A stretch of 64,000 bases of DNA from Thamnidium elegans. Lineage: Eukaryota > Mucoromycota > Mucoromycetes > Mucorales > Mucoraceae. Where the stretch lies: contig JAIXMG010000032.1 of NCBI GenBank assembly GCA_025201345.1, forward strand, positions 1-64,000, read 5' to 3'. Shown one piece after another: positions 11,192 through 21,032 of this stretch (the stretch's first letter is position 1; every line of letters begins with the position of its first letter). Below the pieces are notes generated by a model that saw only the letters and a list, made by a program, of their open reading frames with translations, did not search any database and had not been told where the DNA came from. The position numbers and the translations under genes were made by a program.

Positions 11192-12050
11192 GTTTAAGCA
11201 GAAATATAATGTAATATAATTTGGAATATTTTTATATCTGCTTTTATACTAAAAATATTTACTTTTTTTTAAAAAAAAAATGTTCAAGGCAATATATTTA
11301 CGTTATCATTATCTCAAGAAATCAATATGGAAATCGTATTCGGAACCACTCATGGAGAGCTCTCTTATCTTTACTGCAAAAAAAAAAAAAAAAAAAAAAA
11401 TTGTTTCACGGTAGATTTTTTTCTTTATCTCTCGAAATCAATTACGAAATAGTAGACCACTCATTGAGATCTTTGATTGTCTTTTTACAAAAAAAATCAA
11501 TAATTATAATAGACACGCTTGATTGGAAAACATTTCAAATTGATTAGCCAACTTCCAATTAAAAATTTATGCTGAAACCAGGGCCTGCAAAAAAAAAAGG
11601 AAGTGTTAGGATCCAAAAGAAACAAATTCAATCAAGATATTTTATACAATAGCCAAACACATCTGAATCAATAACATACAATGGAAGAGTCGAAATGAAG
11701 AACGTAGCTCAATACTATAAAGTAAATATATATATATATATATAAAAGGTACATGTACTATGAATAAACTTTTCAACTAACTTAAATTTTATATAGACTT
11801 GGCCAATACAATTGTTTTGAAGTATATGATCATCATCGGTGCCTTTTTTTTTTCTTTTTTTTTTTTTTTAGATGTGGTTTGGTTTCTGTTTCAAATAGAT
11901 GTTACTGATAAAGATATTTGTTCTTTCTCTTGGCGATGTCTCAAGTAAAAATTTTTTTTTAACAATTCTATTTAAACCGATGTTTTCATAAAAAAAAAAA
12001 ATACTCATTTCCTTTTTACCTACTCCTAAAAAATCGAATATACTACAATA
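11192..12050. promoter_or_regulatory. Divergent promoter region of the CACTA element
   Basis: Non-coding stretch between the head-to-head transposase and accessory genes. It contains A/T homopolymers and a (TA)n tract near 11727-11744. Two local segments, near 11310-11375 and 11410-11475, resemble each other (A/TATCTC-AAATCAAT..GGAAAT, CACTCATGGAGAGCTCT against CACTCATTGAGATCTTT), so part of the spacer is an old tandem duplication. I see no specific binding site. Confidence 0.45.
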
Positions 12051-13062
12051 ATGTCCAACAACAACGAACTTTCTTGGGACTCTTCTAACTTCTTACAAGA
12101 CGCGTTATTCAACGAGAACACTACTTCGGATTCTGCAAAAATCGAATCACTTATCGAAGAAGTAAGTGAAATGAAGAGTATGTTATCAAATATATTGGCC
12201 ATTCTGCAAGGTGGTAGAAGCTTCTCTGCTCGCTCGGTCTCTTTAGGTTCAGGTAATTCTTCGACCAATATAAAAGATATATAGTACTGATGTTCTACTC
12301 GATTCTAATTATTATATATTAAGATTCAAGCTCATCTAGCAACAGATTTGTTGAGCCTGTCTCTTTTGATATCTTGAATGACCAAGATAAACTTGAAGAG
12401 ATCAACAGTAATGCCAGAAGTAACCGTGGTAACCGTCGCTACGGGAAGGATGCCATGAAGAGAATAACTGGAGCAAAATCTGAAAGGCTCCTGATCATCG
12501 CCATGTGCATCCTTTGGTTGGAAGAGACCAATGTCCAATATGGCATGTCGACGGTCGACGAAGAAACGGCTGCACGGGAACAAGATGCAAATGATAGGTA
12601 CAACAACACCAATGCCTTGATAATCTTGTTCTGTCGTACCAAGTATGCAGATAAGGGTCTTGACTTTCTCTGGAGCGGATTAAGCGCGGATGAGCAGGTC
12701 ACTACAAGCTTTGTGGTCGAACACATTGTCTTGGAGACATTGACAATTGAAGCTTGTTTGCCCTTGAATCTTGTTCTTGATTCTTGGGTAACGTTTCATT
12801 TGCTGTCCGTTGCTATCCGTAATGATGGAAAAAGAAAGAAGAGCAAGAGACCAGTCGTAAGTTATTTGTTAATTGTTTATTTTATAAATATTAGTATTAT
12901 TCACCTTTTTTTTAATTGTATTATTAGGTTGACGTCGGGGAGTCTTTTTCAATCTCAAACTTACAAGAAGAAATTGATTCCCAACAGGTAAGTATTGCTG
13001 AAAAAAGAAGACTTGCTGAGGACCGAGATGATGGCAGTCCCGCCCAGCGAAGACACTATTGA
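12051..13062 (+). CDS. CACTA accessory protein of unknown function
   Basis: ATG at 12051 (MSNNNELSWDSSNF). Exon 1 ends near 12249 before GTAATT, exon 2 starts near 12325 and ends near 12855, and exon 3 starts near 12929 and ends at the stop 13060-13062, giving roughly 290 codons. The N-terminus has a short predicted coiled coil (ESLIEEVSEMKSMLSNILAI). The middle has GNRRYGKDAMKRITGAKSE followed by a helical region, and the C-terminus is Arg/Lys-rich (GKRKKSKRP, AEKRRLAEDRDD), which could act as a nuclear signal. I do not recognise the family. It lies within the terminal repeats and diverges from the transposase, so a role as second transposition protein (as TNPA in EnSpm) is plausible but inferred. 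All three exons are open, so unlike the transposase it looks intact. Confidence 0.6.
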
Positions 13063-13849
13063 TTGGTTTTTTTTTCGGTTTTTTTTTAAAAAGAAAATAT
13101 AAATACTTCTATTTTCTTTCCTTTTCCTTTTCCTTTTTTTTTTTTCGTCACTTCCTTTTTCTTTTTTCTTCTTTTCGACAAAATAAAATAAAATTTCTTT
13201 TGTTGTTGGACTTTGTACATCTTGTGTCATGTCAGTCATGTCATAATTTTTTGAAATGAGGTAAGATGAATAGTCATTTACTATAATTAAATAGCTATAA
13301 CACTAAATTATGCTCACTTTATCTATCTAGTATTTCTGTTACTACTTACAATATATAGGGCTTTACTGTAAGTCCTTTTGCTATCGACCGGACTAATTTG
13401 GTTCTAATAATGTAACTATATGCTTAAATTTAAACTTACACTGTATTCTGACGCTTTTTTTTTTTTTTTACTCAATACATTGATAGCTTATTTCTCAAGA
13501 GTATTGCTTTTATCTTCTACGTTGTTGGCCGTGCTCTATTTATTTTTTGCTTATATAAAAAATAAGACCGAACTATAAAATACATATACCTTCCTCTTCT
13601 GTATACAATGTAGAATAACAACAAAATTCACATATAAATAATATATTCCACTTTTTTTTTCCATATATTTTTTTTTTTATTTAATAAATCTATATTACAA
13701 AATGTACTATAATATTGCCGTTTTATTAAATAACTATTTTATTCCATAACCTTTTAATGGATCCGATATATACTGCAATGCTTTTTTTTTTTATTAATGG
13801 ACAAAAATTATTGAGATTTAAATAAACTCAAACGATAAAGCTGTGTTTT
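13063..13849. other. Non-coding part of the CACTA element
   Basis: 3' flank of the accessory gene with long T and A runs and no coding frame. It leads into the right subterminal repeats. Confidence 0.5.
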
Positions 13850-14049
13850 AACGCCATCGATAATTGTAGCGGTATCGCTGTTTTTAAGCGGTATCGATAA
13901 ATTTATCGATACCGCTGTTTTTTAGCGCCATCGATAAATTTATCGATATCGCTTAAATTTATCGCTGTCGCTAACATCGATAATTTTAGCGATGCCGATT
14001 AGCGATAGCGATAAAATTATCGATGTGATCGCTGGGGCTCGCCTTAGTG
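13850..14049. repeat. Right terminal inverted repeat and subterminal motif array
   Basis: Dense, partly palindromic repeats of CGATAAATTTATCGAT with GCCATCGATAA, AGCGGTATCG and AGCGATAGCGATAA units. They end in GGGGCTCGCCTTAGTG. The motifs are those of the left end, in denser form, and could fold into several hairpins. Confidence 0.75.
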
Positions 14050-15282
14050 GTAGCACTTACGCTTGTTAATTACTGAGGCATCATTGCCAGCAGCAGGAGC
14101 ACGACAATCACTTGTATTATGAGTCTTAGTGCGATGGAAATTGCAATACATGTCATTACGATCACCACGACTAGAGGACGAAAAAGCAGAAGTAGAAGAA
14201 CTATGGGTGTTATTGGCCGCGTGTCGAGACAAATTAGATGATTGATGATACACATCAGATGCATCTATTTCGACAGCAGGGTGCTTGGGGGCACGAGGAG
14301 CAACCAATCCCGAAGAGGAAGACCTAAACTTACCAAACAGTTTATTCTTGTTGACACTGCAGGCCAAATCGGTAACTGTGTCTACATCGGATTGTTTGTA
14401 AACCGGCATACCTACAAGAACCATGGTAACATAATCGGCTACCTTACGAGGAATAGCGGAAAGGAACTTTTCCACCAAAAGAGAATTGGGCAGCACCTGG
14501 TCAACAGCACGACGACGAAGACTATTGAATCGATCAATAAAACTGTCAAGACTCTCGCCGGCCTTCATTTCAACAGTGTCGAGTTCCATGGCACAATTGT
14601 TGCGTTCTTCTTGAACATTCATACCGTAACGGGCTCTAAAAGCAGTAGAGAATTCCAACCATTGAGGATCACGCTGGTAAAGCTTGCGGAACTCCACAAT
14701 AAAATCTTCAAACCACAAGCGCATGGTTCCAGCCAAAAGAGGAGGCAAGACACGAAGATAATTGACATCCAAGTCAAGTCCATGGCTTAACATAACATCA
14801 GTAAACTTCATCAAGCAAGTGTTGATGTCGACAAAAACGTGAGCACCAGGTACCGTAACGTTTCCAAGCCATTGAAACAAAGGTAATTCCCTGGGTACAA
14901 CCTTAGACAGCTTGCTTCCAACAAGGCTATCACCGGCTGCAGATTGAACCAACTTAAGTGCTCTGCCAAGTAACTCCAAGTCTTCAATCCTCTTACTTAA
15001 CTGATAACGGTACTTGCTGAGTTGGTCTTGACTACCAACGAAAGTGACCACCAAAGAAGACAAAGAAGCAACATCAGCTTGAGCTAAGGTCAAACTAGTC
15101 TTGAGGGCCAAAACGGGATCAGAGCCAGCACCTTGGGGAAGGTGTTCAACAACAGGTTGGATAGGAACCTCGCTAGCTTGAGAAACAGAACCAGAGTTAG
15201 AACCCGAGTCAGAGTATTCAACATCTTCCATATTATTGGCAATTTTTTGAGCAAGAGGACCAATGAATTGTTGAGCGGACAT
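14050..15282 (-). CDS. Ty3/gypsy-type retrotransposon Gag, 3' end cut off by CACTA element
   Basis: ATG at 15282 (MSAQQFIGPLAQKIANNMED). The frame stays open to the CACTA border, and the stop it now uses lies in the CACTA terminus (14044-14046). The middle shows a retrotransposon Gag domain: a KLYQRDPQWLEFSTAFRARYG block, ESLDSFIDRFNSLRRRAVDQ and LVEKFLSAIPRKVADYV. The C-terminus is Ser/His-rich with YCNFHRTKTHNTSDC, a CCHC-like arrangement, and ends KRKCY just where a zinc knuckle would be expected. The protein forms the particle that packages element RNA. The 95-bp leader upstream joins LTR family A, so this is the Gag of that element. No protease, reverse transcriptase or integrase of the element is present in the window. 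Confidence 0.8.
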
Positions 15283-15377
15283 GTTAGGTAAGTAAAAAAA
15301 TTTTAAAAAGGAATTAAAAAATTAAGGGGAGATTTTCAAAAATAAAAACGGTAGTTATTAAGAATTGATAAAAAAAA

Positions 15378-16279
15378 TGTGATATTGACGGTTATAAAAT
15401 AAAAGTAAATATCAAAATACAAAAAATAAAATATAATAACAGAAAATTATCAGACTTTAAAAAGGTAATGGTTTTTATTATAAGAAAATGTGTGTGTCTT
15501 ATATACATATTGGATTTAAATGGACGCTTATCATAAGATGTGAAACTTAGACAGTGTTAGCAAGCCATTCAAATATGAGCAATTTGAATATAGAAATAGT
15601 TTCTTCAGAAGGTTAATTATAATAGCAGCGATGCCTATTATCTTTCTAATTGGCTTCACGGCTAAATAATAACAGATAGAGGCTTGTGGATTATAAATGA
15701 TGTGACAATTATTTATGTAAACCAGTTATCTTAGTTATTCAATTAGTATTAACAGTCTTTAATAAATTTATATTCAATCGATAGAACGCTAAGAGGTATC
15801 TGAGTCATATTGTGGTAAAATCACACATAAAATAAAATATATAATAATCGATGAACCATCGATTATAAAACATAACAAACCTTAGGTATCAAAATGAACC
15901 TTATATATAAAAAAAGCGCAGGATCTAGAAATCAAGATCCTCAGGCTATAAAAATCACTAGATCAAATCTACGTGTAACGATCAATCACAATAGTGTGAC
16001 CACTATTGCAAAAGACTATAAATAAGAAATCATAGTTAGCAATCCCTTTTACGAGGATTGATTTTGGCAATTAAAATAAGAAATAAACGTTATTAGACAT
16101 TTAATCTTATTCACCTGTTTTTATTAATTTTTCTGTGTTAAATCAAAGTATTTCTCCACACATATAAGTAGAAATAGTCTAATTGTATATAGATTATGTA
16201 AGTGACTATATGAGAATATGAGTACTTGTATAATCTATGTCTAATTCGATATTGTTACATATATTACGTAGATACAACA
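15378..16279 (-). mobile_element. 5' LTR, family A, with LTR B inserted in it
   Basis: On the minus strand it begins TGTTGTATCTACG at 16279 and ends at 15378 (TGTGATATTGACGG on the plus strand). It matches the solo LTR at 4209-4755 but is 355 bp longer, because LTR family B plus its duplication sits inside. It lies 95 bp upstream of the Gag ATG. The base after 16279 continues as integrase coding sequence of another element, so this retrotransposon landed inside that element. Confidence 0.88.
15811..16160 (+). mobile_element. Solo LTR, family B (350 bp), inside LTR A
   Basis: Same 350-bp TGTGG...CCACA unit as at 7997-8346. The two copies differ at only two positions that I noticed (AAGCAT/AAACAT and TTGACC/TTCACC). 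It is flanked by the duplication CATAT (15806-15810 and 16161-16165). Removing it restores the family-A LTR. Confidence 0.9.
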
Positions 16280-16754
16280 GTATGGTCGTAAACCTGAATT
16301 ACCTTTGTTGCCTGACTTAGTTATCAAGAATCCGAAAACCTATGATACTGAGTCCTGGTTGAAATATCTGAATGCTAGAATTCCTTTGATCTATGGTAAG
16401 GCTTTAGAAAATATCAAGAAGGCGCAAGAACATCAAAAGAAGTTTTATTACAAGAAAGCAAAAATTAAATATGATTATCAAGTGGGTGATTTGATCACGA
16501 GGAAAAACTTGGAGAAGTCCACTTTTCCGAAAGAACGCTGGTCTGGCCCTTGGGTCATTGTCAAGAAAAACAACGCTGAAGGTACGGCTTATACTATCAA
16601 GAAACAAGGTGATAGTTCAAACTATCTGTCAACTGCCAATGCAAGACATATGAGAAAATGGTATCAAGGTATCAATGACGAAGACTTGAATGCGATGGCA
16701 ACATCTTCTAGAGGGGAGGATGGTGTAAAGGATACACTATGGCCAGATATTTAG
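16280..16754 (+). pseudogene. C-terminal part of a Ty3/gypsy-type integrase (element C)
   Basis: Starts without an ATG at the LTR-A junction (reading YGRKPELPLLPDL) and stays open to TAG at 16752-16754. It contains ENIKKAQEHQKKFYYKKAK followed by YQVGDLITRKN and a GPWVIVKKNN-type strand. This is the typical integrase C-terminal region, in which a helix of AR/K residues precedes the GPY/F-like module (here WSGPWVIV). It then has SNYLSTANARHMRKWYQ. The catalytic core, reverse transcriptase and Gag are missing on the left because of the LTR-A element insertion. The stop lies in the downstream LTR. Confidence 0.75.
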
Positions 16755-17922
16755 TAAATGATACTGTTATTAGTGGACATAGTTACTAAATACGGAATAT
16801 ATTCCGTTATTTTCAGTAGAAAATACTCTTCCCTTTTTTTTATTCTAAATTTAGATTTTTTTCTTTACCAGGGAATTAAAATATTAAAAAGGTGCATACC
16901 AATGTTCTATAACAAATACGTATATTACAGCGTCATAGTCGTTTAGATCTTAGTGCTTACATGTATAGAGGAATAAGTTAATTATCAAAGTACAAATAAT
17001 ATAGACAAATGTATAAATTTATTTAAAGAAAAAAAAAAGAAAAAAGACACTGCCACGTTATCCAAAAAAATTGATTTACTACATATATTTGTGCTTTCTT
17101 TTTTTCAGTATACTTAGGACTTACTATATAAATTTCAGAATCACGTATAAAAAAGAGGTCGTTTAGCCAAGCAGAAGGTCTTTTTTTTTCAACCACAGAC
17201 GTAAGCGACCTTGCCTTTCCCCCCCCTTTTTTTTTCTTTTCCTTTTTTATATATACTTTTACTTCACTTTATACACAAAAGACTAATCTCAATGGTAACA
17301 ATAAATTGAATCTCTTGAAATGGAACATAACTGTTTTTCTTCTTCTATAGTTCATTCGCCTCTATTGTATCCCTAAACGCTAAGTAAAGTATTTTTTTTT
17401 ATTTTGTTCCACTGCTAAAACAATTTTTTTTTGTTCGTTTGCTTTTAGATATTTAACCATTGAATACTATTATAGTTCATCTTAAGGTACACATCTTTTA
17501 GTTATTTTTATTTACCACCTATTAATATCTACAAACATTTATATATTTACAGAGAAGAAACCGTTTAACCATATGTCTTGGTTTTTTATTTACTTGTAAG
17601 TTTGATAATAAAACTATTTATGTAAAACAGATTTTAACCATATATATTATGTAGAAGTAAGTTGTTATAAATGGCTACTGAATAAACAGACTCATGACGT
17701 ATTTTTTAGTGGAATTTCTACTAAATAGGGTATATAAGATACCATTTCAATTTCAGTATCCAACTTACTGCGTTCAGTGGAAAATATACTGCATAATAAA
17801 TCCAGTATACATGGATACTAAATTCAGTAACCATACTATCTCATAGTTTCCGAATTTACAGTGTGTATATTTAGAAACAATTCTACTGTTATTAGTATAA
17901 AAAACAACTTTATCTGGCCACA
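16724..17922 (+). mobile_element. Probable 3' LTR of element C (about 1.2 kb)
   Basis: Starts TGTAAAGGATACAC directly after the purine-rich AGAGGGGAGGATGG (possible polypurine tract) and ends TATCTGGCCACA. ATGGCCAGATA near the start and TATCTGGCCACA at the end are inverted matches. The interior is non-coding, AT-rich and has repeated TACTG/CAGTA motifs. The next bases (GTGCG) run into an LTR-A fragment, as expected if element C inserted into an older LTR A. The 5' LTR is not in the window, so the borders are inferred. Confidence 0.5.
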
Positions 17923-17931
17923 GTGCGAAGC

Positions 17932-18206
17932 CAATTAGAATTATAATAGGCATCGCTGCTATTATAATTAACCTTCTGAAGAAACTATTTCTATATTCAA
18001 ATTGCTCATATTTGAATGGCTTGCTAACACTGTCTAAGTTTCACATCTTATGATAAGCGTCCATTTAAATCCAATATGTATATAAGACACACACATTTTC
18101 TTATAATAAAAACCATTACCTTTTTAAAGTCTGATAATTTTCTGTTATTATATTTTATTTTTTGTATTTTGATATTTACTTTTATTTTATAACCGTCAAT
18201 ATCACA
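17932..18206 (+). mobile_element. LTR family A, 5'-truncated copy
   Basis: Collinear with the last ~280 bp of the solo LTR at 4209-4755 (AAGCCAATTAGA... to GTCAATATCACA), with few differences. Its left part is missing where element C's 3' LTR ends. Confidence 0.85.
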
Positions 18207-18324
18207 CTTGTCAAATAAGATCCAAAGCAGATCCTAAATAGTAATCAAAAGGTTAGATATATAGCTGGTATATATCACGGACAGTTTATTTTATATAACA
18301 GATACTAAAACTGTATTTTTATTG

Positions 18325-18459
18325 ATAGAGATGCGTACAAGAAAAGCTATATGCTTGCAATTGATACCGCAGTATATTGCAAGTACCTGAAAACCCGTCA
18401 ATCTGCATTAAACATAATTGCCAGCAAATTTAAAAAAAGAAAAGATATTGAGCGTTGTA
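18325..18459 (+). pseudogene. Exon fragment of an unknown multi-copy family
   Basis: After a TATTGATAG splice-acceptor-like sequence the frame reads AYKKSYMLAIDTAVYCKYLK and continues to KKRKDIE. This aligns with SIYENGHILEIDTALYFTYL at 22070-22140. The conserved core is IDTA.Y..YL..R. It is a lone fragment with no other exons of the gene next to it. Confidence 0.55.
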
Positions 18460-18497
18460 TCTACGTAATATATGTTAACAATATCGAATTAGACATA
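18455..18497 (+). mobile_element. LTR-A start fragment
   Basis: GTTGTATCTACGTAATATATG and the following 20 bases match the first ~45 bp of LTR family A, then diverge. Confidence 0.65.
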
Positions 18498-18666
18498 GTA
18501 GACTGTTTAATAAGGTATTAATCATATGTGATTTATAGATAATGTAATTTTTAGCAACAATTATATTACCTTTATAACCAGCTATATTTGATTTAATTTT
18601 AAACTTTTGATTTTAATAAATAAAAAGAAAAAATAACTATAATTGAACTTCTAATATATAAATAAA

Positions 18667-19140
18667 ATGACAGATAAAGAAACTTCAAGTTATAGTGATA
18701 AATTAAATTGATTTAATTTGTAATGAATGGGGGTTTTTTAATGAAAATTGGAAACTCATTCTTAACAAATATAATCATAGAACAGAATTAAAAGAATTTA
18801 AAAAATAATAATATGCCAGCTGTAAAAGATGTTTTATTAAATACTTTAGGATATATTACAGTATTCTATTTTTTAAATGAATTATATGGTGTTCAGGAAT
18901 ATCCTACACTATATAGAGAAATAGAAAAAAGGATTATTAATCCTTTATCATATGGTAAGTGGTTTATCAGGTAGAAATATGCGTAAATTTATGTCATATA
19001 CTACCTACTATTCCCTTTATAAAAAGTTTTGACATGGTAACCATACCAATTTAAATAAAAGAATTAATAAAGATTTAAATTCAATGTTTTCTAATAATAA
19101 AATTAGAACTGCATGTGTATTAAAAAAACATATGTGTTAT
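18667..19140 (+). pseudogene. Second DDE transposase remnant, N-terminal part only
   Basis: Frames on the plus strand read LGYITVFYFLNELYGVQEYP, SGLSGRNMRKFMSYTTYY and LNSMFSNNKIR. These match the minus-strand remnant at 1-855 (GYISVFFFLTMLYTHREYP, SGFTSKNIKKYMPHSSF, and KIRILSALIKNPKNY). Stops and a frame change near 18950 break it, and homology ends before the catalytic domain. Confidence 0.6.
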
Positions 19141-19155
19141 GGTAGATAGGTATTT

Positions 19156-19341
19156 ATGGATAAATTCAAAGCTGATCAAAATATAAGTGAAATGCAGCAA
19201 TTGCAACTAGATATATTAAATTTAAATATTACTGATGTAATAGAAAATCCTGACACTGATACTGATATGGACGAACCAAACGAGTTAAACCATAAGAAAT
19301 CCAAGTTCAGGAGGTTACATTCTGTTGTTATAGAACAATAG
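19156..19341 (+). other. Small open frame next to the DDE remnant
   Basis: 61 codons starting MDKFKADQNISEMQQLQLDI, with an acidic stretch of Thr-Asp repeats. I do not recognise it. It sits between the transposase remnant and the inverted LTR-A fragment, so it may be the tail of the same element or chance. Confidence 0.25.
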
Positions 19342-19371
19342 AACATATCTGAGATTAATTTGTAAATAAAT

Positions 19372-19472
19372 ACTGTGATTTGTGTATAGCTTATGTAAGT
19401 GACATATGAGAATATGACTTGTATAAGTATATATAAATTAGTATTATTGAAATATAATACGTAGATATAACA
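19372..19472 (-). mobile_element. LTR-A start fragment, inverted and diverged
   Basis: On the minus strand from 19472 it reads TGTTATATCTACGTATTATAT and then follows the first ~100 bp of LTR A with many changes (ACTTATACAAGTCATATTCTC). Together with the fragment at 18455 it brackets the DDE remnant in inverted orientation. Confidence 0.6.
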
Positions 19473-19589
19473 TAAATAAATAAAATAATATAATTTGAAT
19501 TTTTTTTTTAAAAAAACTTTAAATTATGACGTGCATACTTTTATTTGATGATATATTTGTTAAAAGAATCAAGTAAAGCTTGATAAAAG

Positions 19590-19827
19590 TCTTAAAAAGA
19601 AAGATGATGTTTATTATTTGAAAAGAAAGAGTGGTTATTTATATAAAAAAAAGAAGAATTCAATGACAGTTGAATCAGATGATGACAAAATAGGGTGTTA
19701 TGGATACACAGTGTTTAAAAATGTATATCGACAGACGTTTGACATGATCGACAATACCAAGTGTTTGCAGTATTTTTTACAAATTTGTTTTATCGTGTCA
19801 ATAATAAAAGAACACCCAATAAAATAG
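19590..19827 (+). pseudogene. Fragment shared with 22615-22752
   Basis: Reads LKRKSGYLYKKKKNSMTVES and DDDKIGCYGYTVFKN. The same DNA occurs at 22650-22752, where it follows the unknown gene remnant starting at 21033 (LKRKSGYLYIKKKKKSSMTV). It is therefore a detached 3' piece of that family. After the shared part it continues NVYRQTFDMIDNTKCLQYF to a TAG at 19825-19827. Confidence 0.5.
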
Positions 19828-19858
19828 CGTTATTTCTTGTTGTGCATACTTGATGCAC

Positions 19859-19890
<32 letters not shown>

Positions 19891-20903
19891 CCTGGTGACA
19901 GAAAAGATAAAGGATTCATGTATTAAATAAACCAATTGAAACACACTAGCCAACATGACATTGCGTTAAATATGCTTAGGACAGCTATACTACTTATAAT
20001 ATAATACTTTCATGTCGTCAAAAGAAGAAACAGTTATTCTTACAGTCAAAATAAATATTATCATTTATAAAGAAAAAGCCCCAATTTTTTTATGAGAATA
20101 CTTGGCCCAAAAAGGCTGACCTAATCTCTACTTTCGAAAATAATTAAGGAGGTATTAAATAAAACGATGGTATGCTAAATATATTTTAAAATTACATAAT
20201 CTATAACAACACCGGCTATGATATGAACATATACTAGTTGTGGATTTATTATAACAATAGTCGACTCTTTATATTTTATCGTTATAGTATCTATGTCATT
20301 TCAAATGCATAGGATGTGATACGACACTTTTTTAATAATAACGCGAAGCAATTATTATAAATTTATATAATATAAATAAAATAAGTAAAAGATTTTATGT
20401 TGATATGAAGACATCGCACCTGAATAAAAATATGTCCAAATTATGTCTCTAATTGCATATTGCTTGGATACCATCATGTTTATAATAGTAATTTATAAAA
20501 TATACTGAGAAAAAGAAAGAATATACATACTTTTAACAGTAGAGGTATTCATAAGTTATGCTTTGACGCTCGTACAGTCATCCCTCTGTAGTTTCAATTT
20601 TCTTTAGTTTTAACTAATTTTAACGGTCTATAATTTTGAGGCTTAAAGAACTCCCTTGTTTTCAAGCGATTACTGTATATCAGATAATAATAAAAATCAT
20701 GCGGAATATGTCGAATTTTACTTATTTATTGTAGTATTAATTTTACTGTACTGAGTTAAATCCCTGTGTAAGGATATAACTTTAACTTGGCAACTTTGTA
20801 TACATTTCTCAAACCTAATAGCTGATGTAAGACTAAAAACGAAAAAACAAAAAAAATAGGGGTAAAAAAGTGACCATTTTTTATTTAAACGTCCTGTGGG
20901 GGC
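19828..20903. other. Non-coding AT-rich region
   Basis: Contains a 27-base A run near 19860 and scattered AT-rich sequence. I find no convincing coding frame, RNA gene or element border. Confidence 0.4.
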
Positions 20904-21016
20904 GCAATCCCTTTTACCAGGATTGATCTTTACAAGAAATAAACGTTATTAGGCTTTTAATCTTATTTACCTGTTTTTATTAATTTTTCTGTGTTAAATC
21001 AAGGTATTTCTCTACA
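20904..21016 (+). mobile_element. LTR family B, 3' fragment
   Basis: GCAATCCCTTTTACCAGGAT through TTTCTCTACA matches the last ~115 bp of LTR family B with several changes and one ~15-bp deletion (TTTTGGCAATTAAAATA reduced). It is older than the two full copies. Confidence 0.75.
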
Positions 21017-21032
21017 CCACATACCCTTTTCC

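Larger units (their letters stand above)
6653..14049. mobile_element. CACTA (EnSpm/Plavaka-type) DNA transposon with two divergent genes
   Basis: The left end reads CACTAAGGCGAGCC at 6653 and the right end is its inverse, GGCTCGCCTTAGTG, ending at 14049; the next ~7 bp of each arm are also similar (AGCGAT). Both subterminal zones are packed with ATCGAT/AGCGAT/TATCGAT motifs. Inside are a minus-strand transposase gene (11191 to 7459) and a plus-strand accessory gene (12051-13062) reading away from a shared 0.86-kb promoter region. The flanks allow at most a 2-bp GT duplication. The right flank is the 3' end of a Gag gene, but the left flank does not continue that Gag frame, so the left junction has been rearranged or the retroelement remainder deleted. 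The transposase gene carries a solo LTR (7997-8346), so this copy cannot move on its own. Confidence 0.85.

Noticed and set aside
18455..18497. Possible complete LTR A at this point
   Set aside because: Only about 45 bp match before divergence, and the rest of the LTR does not follow.
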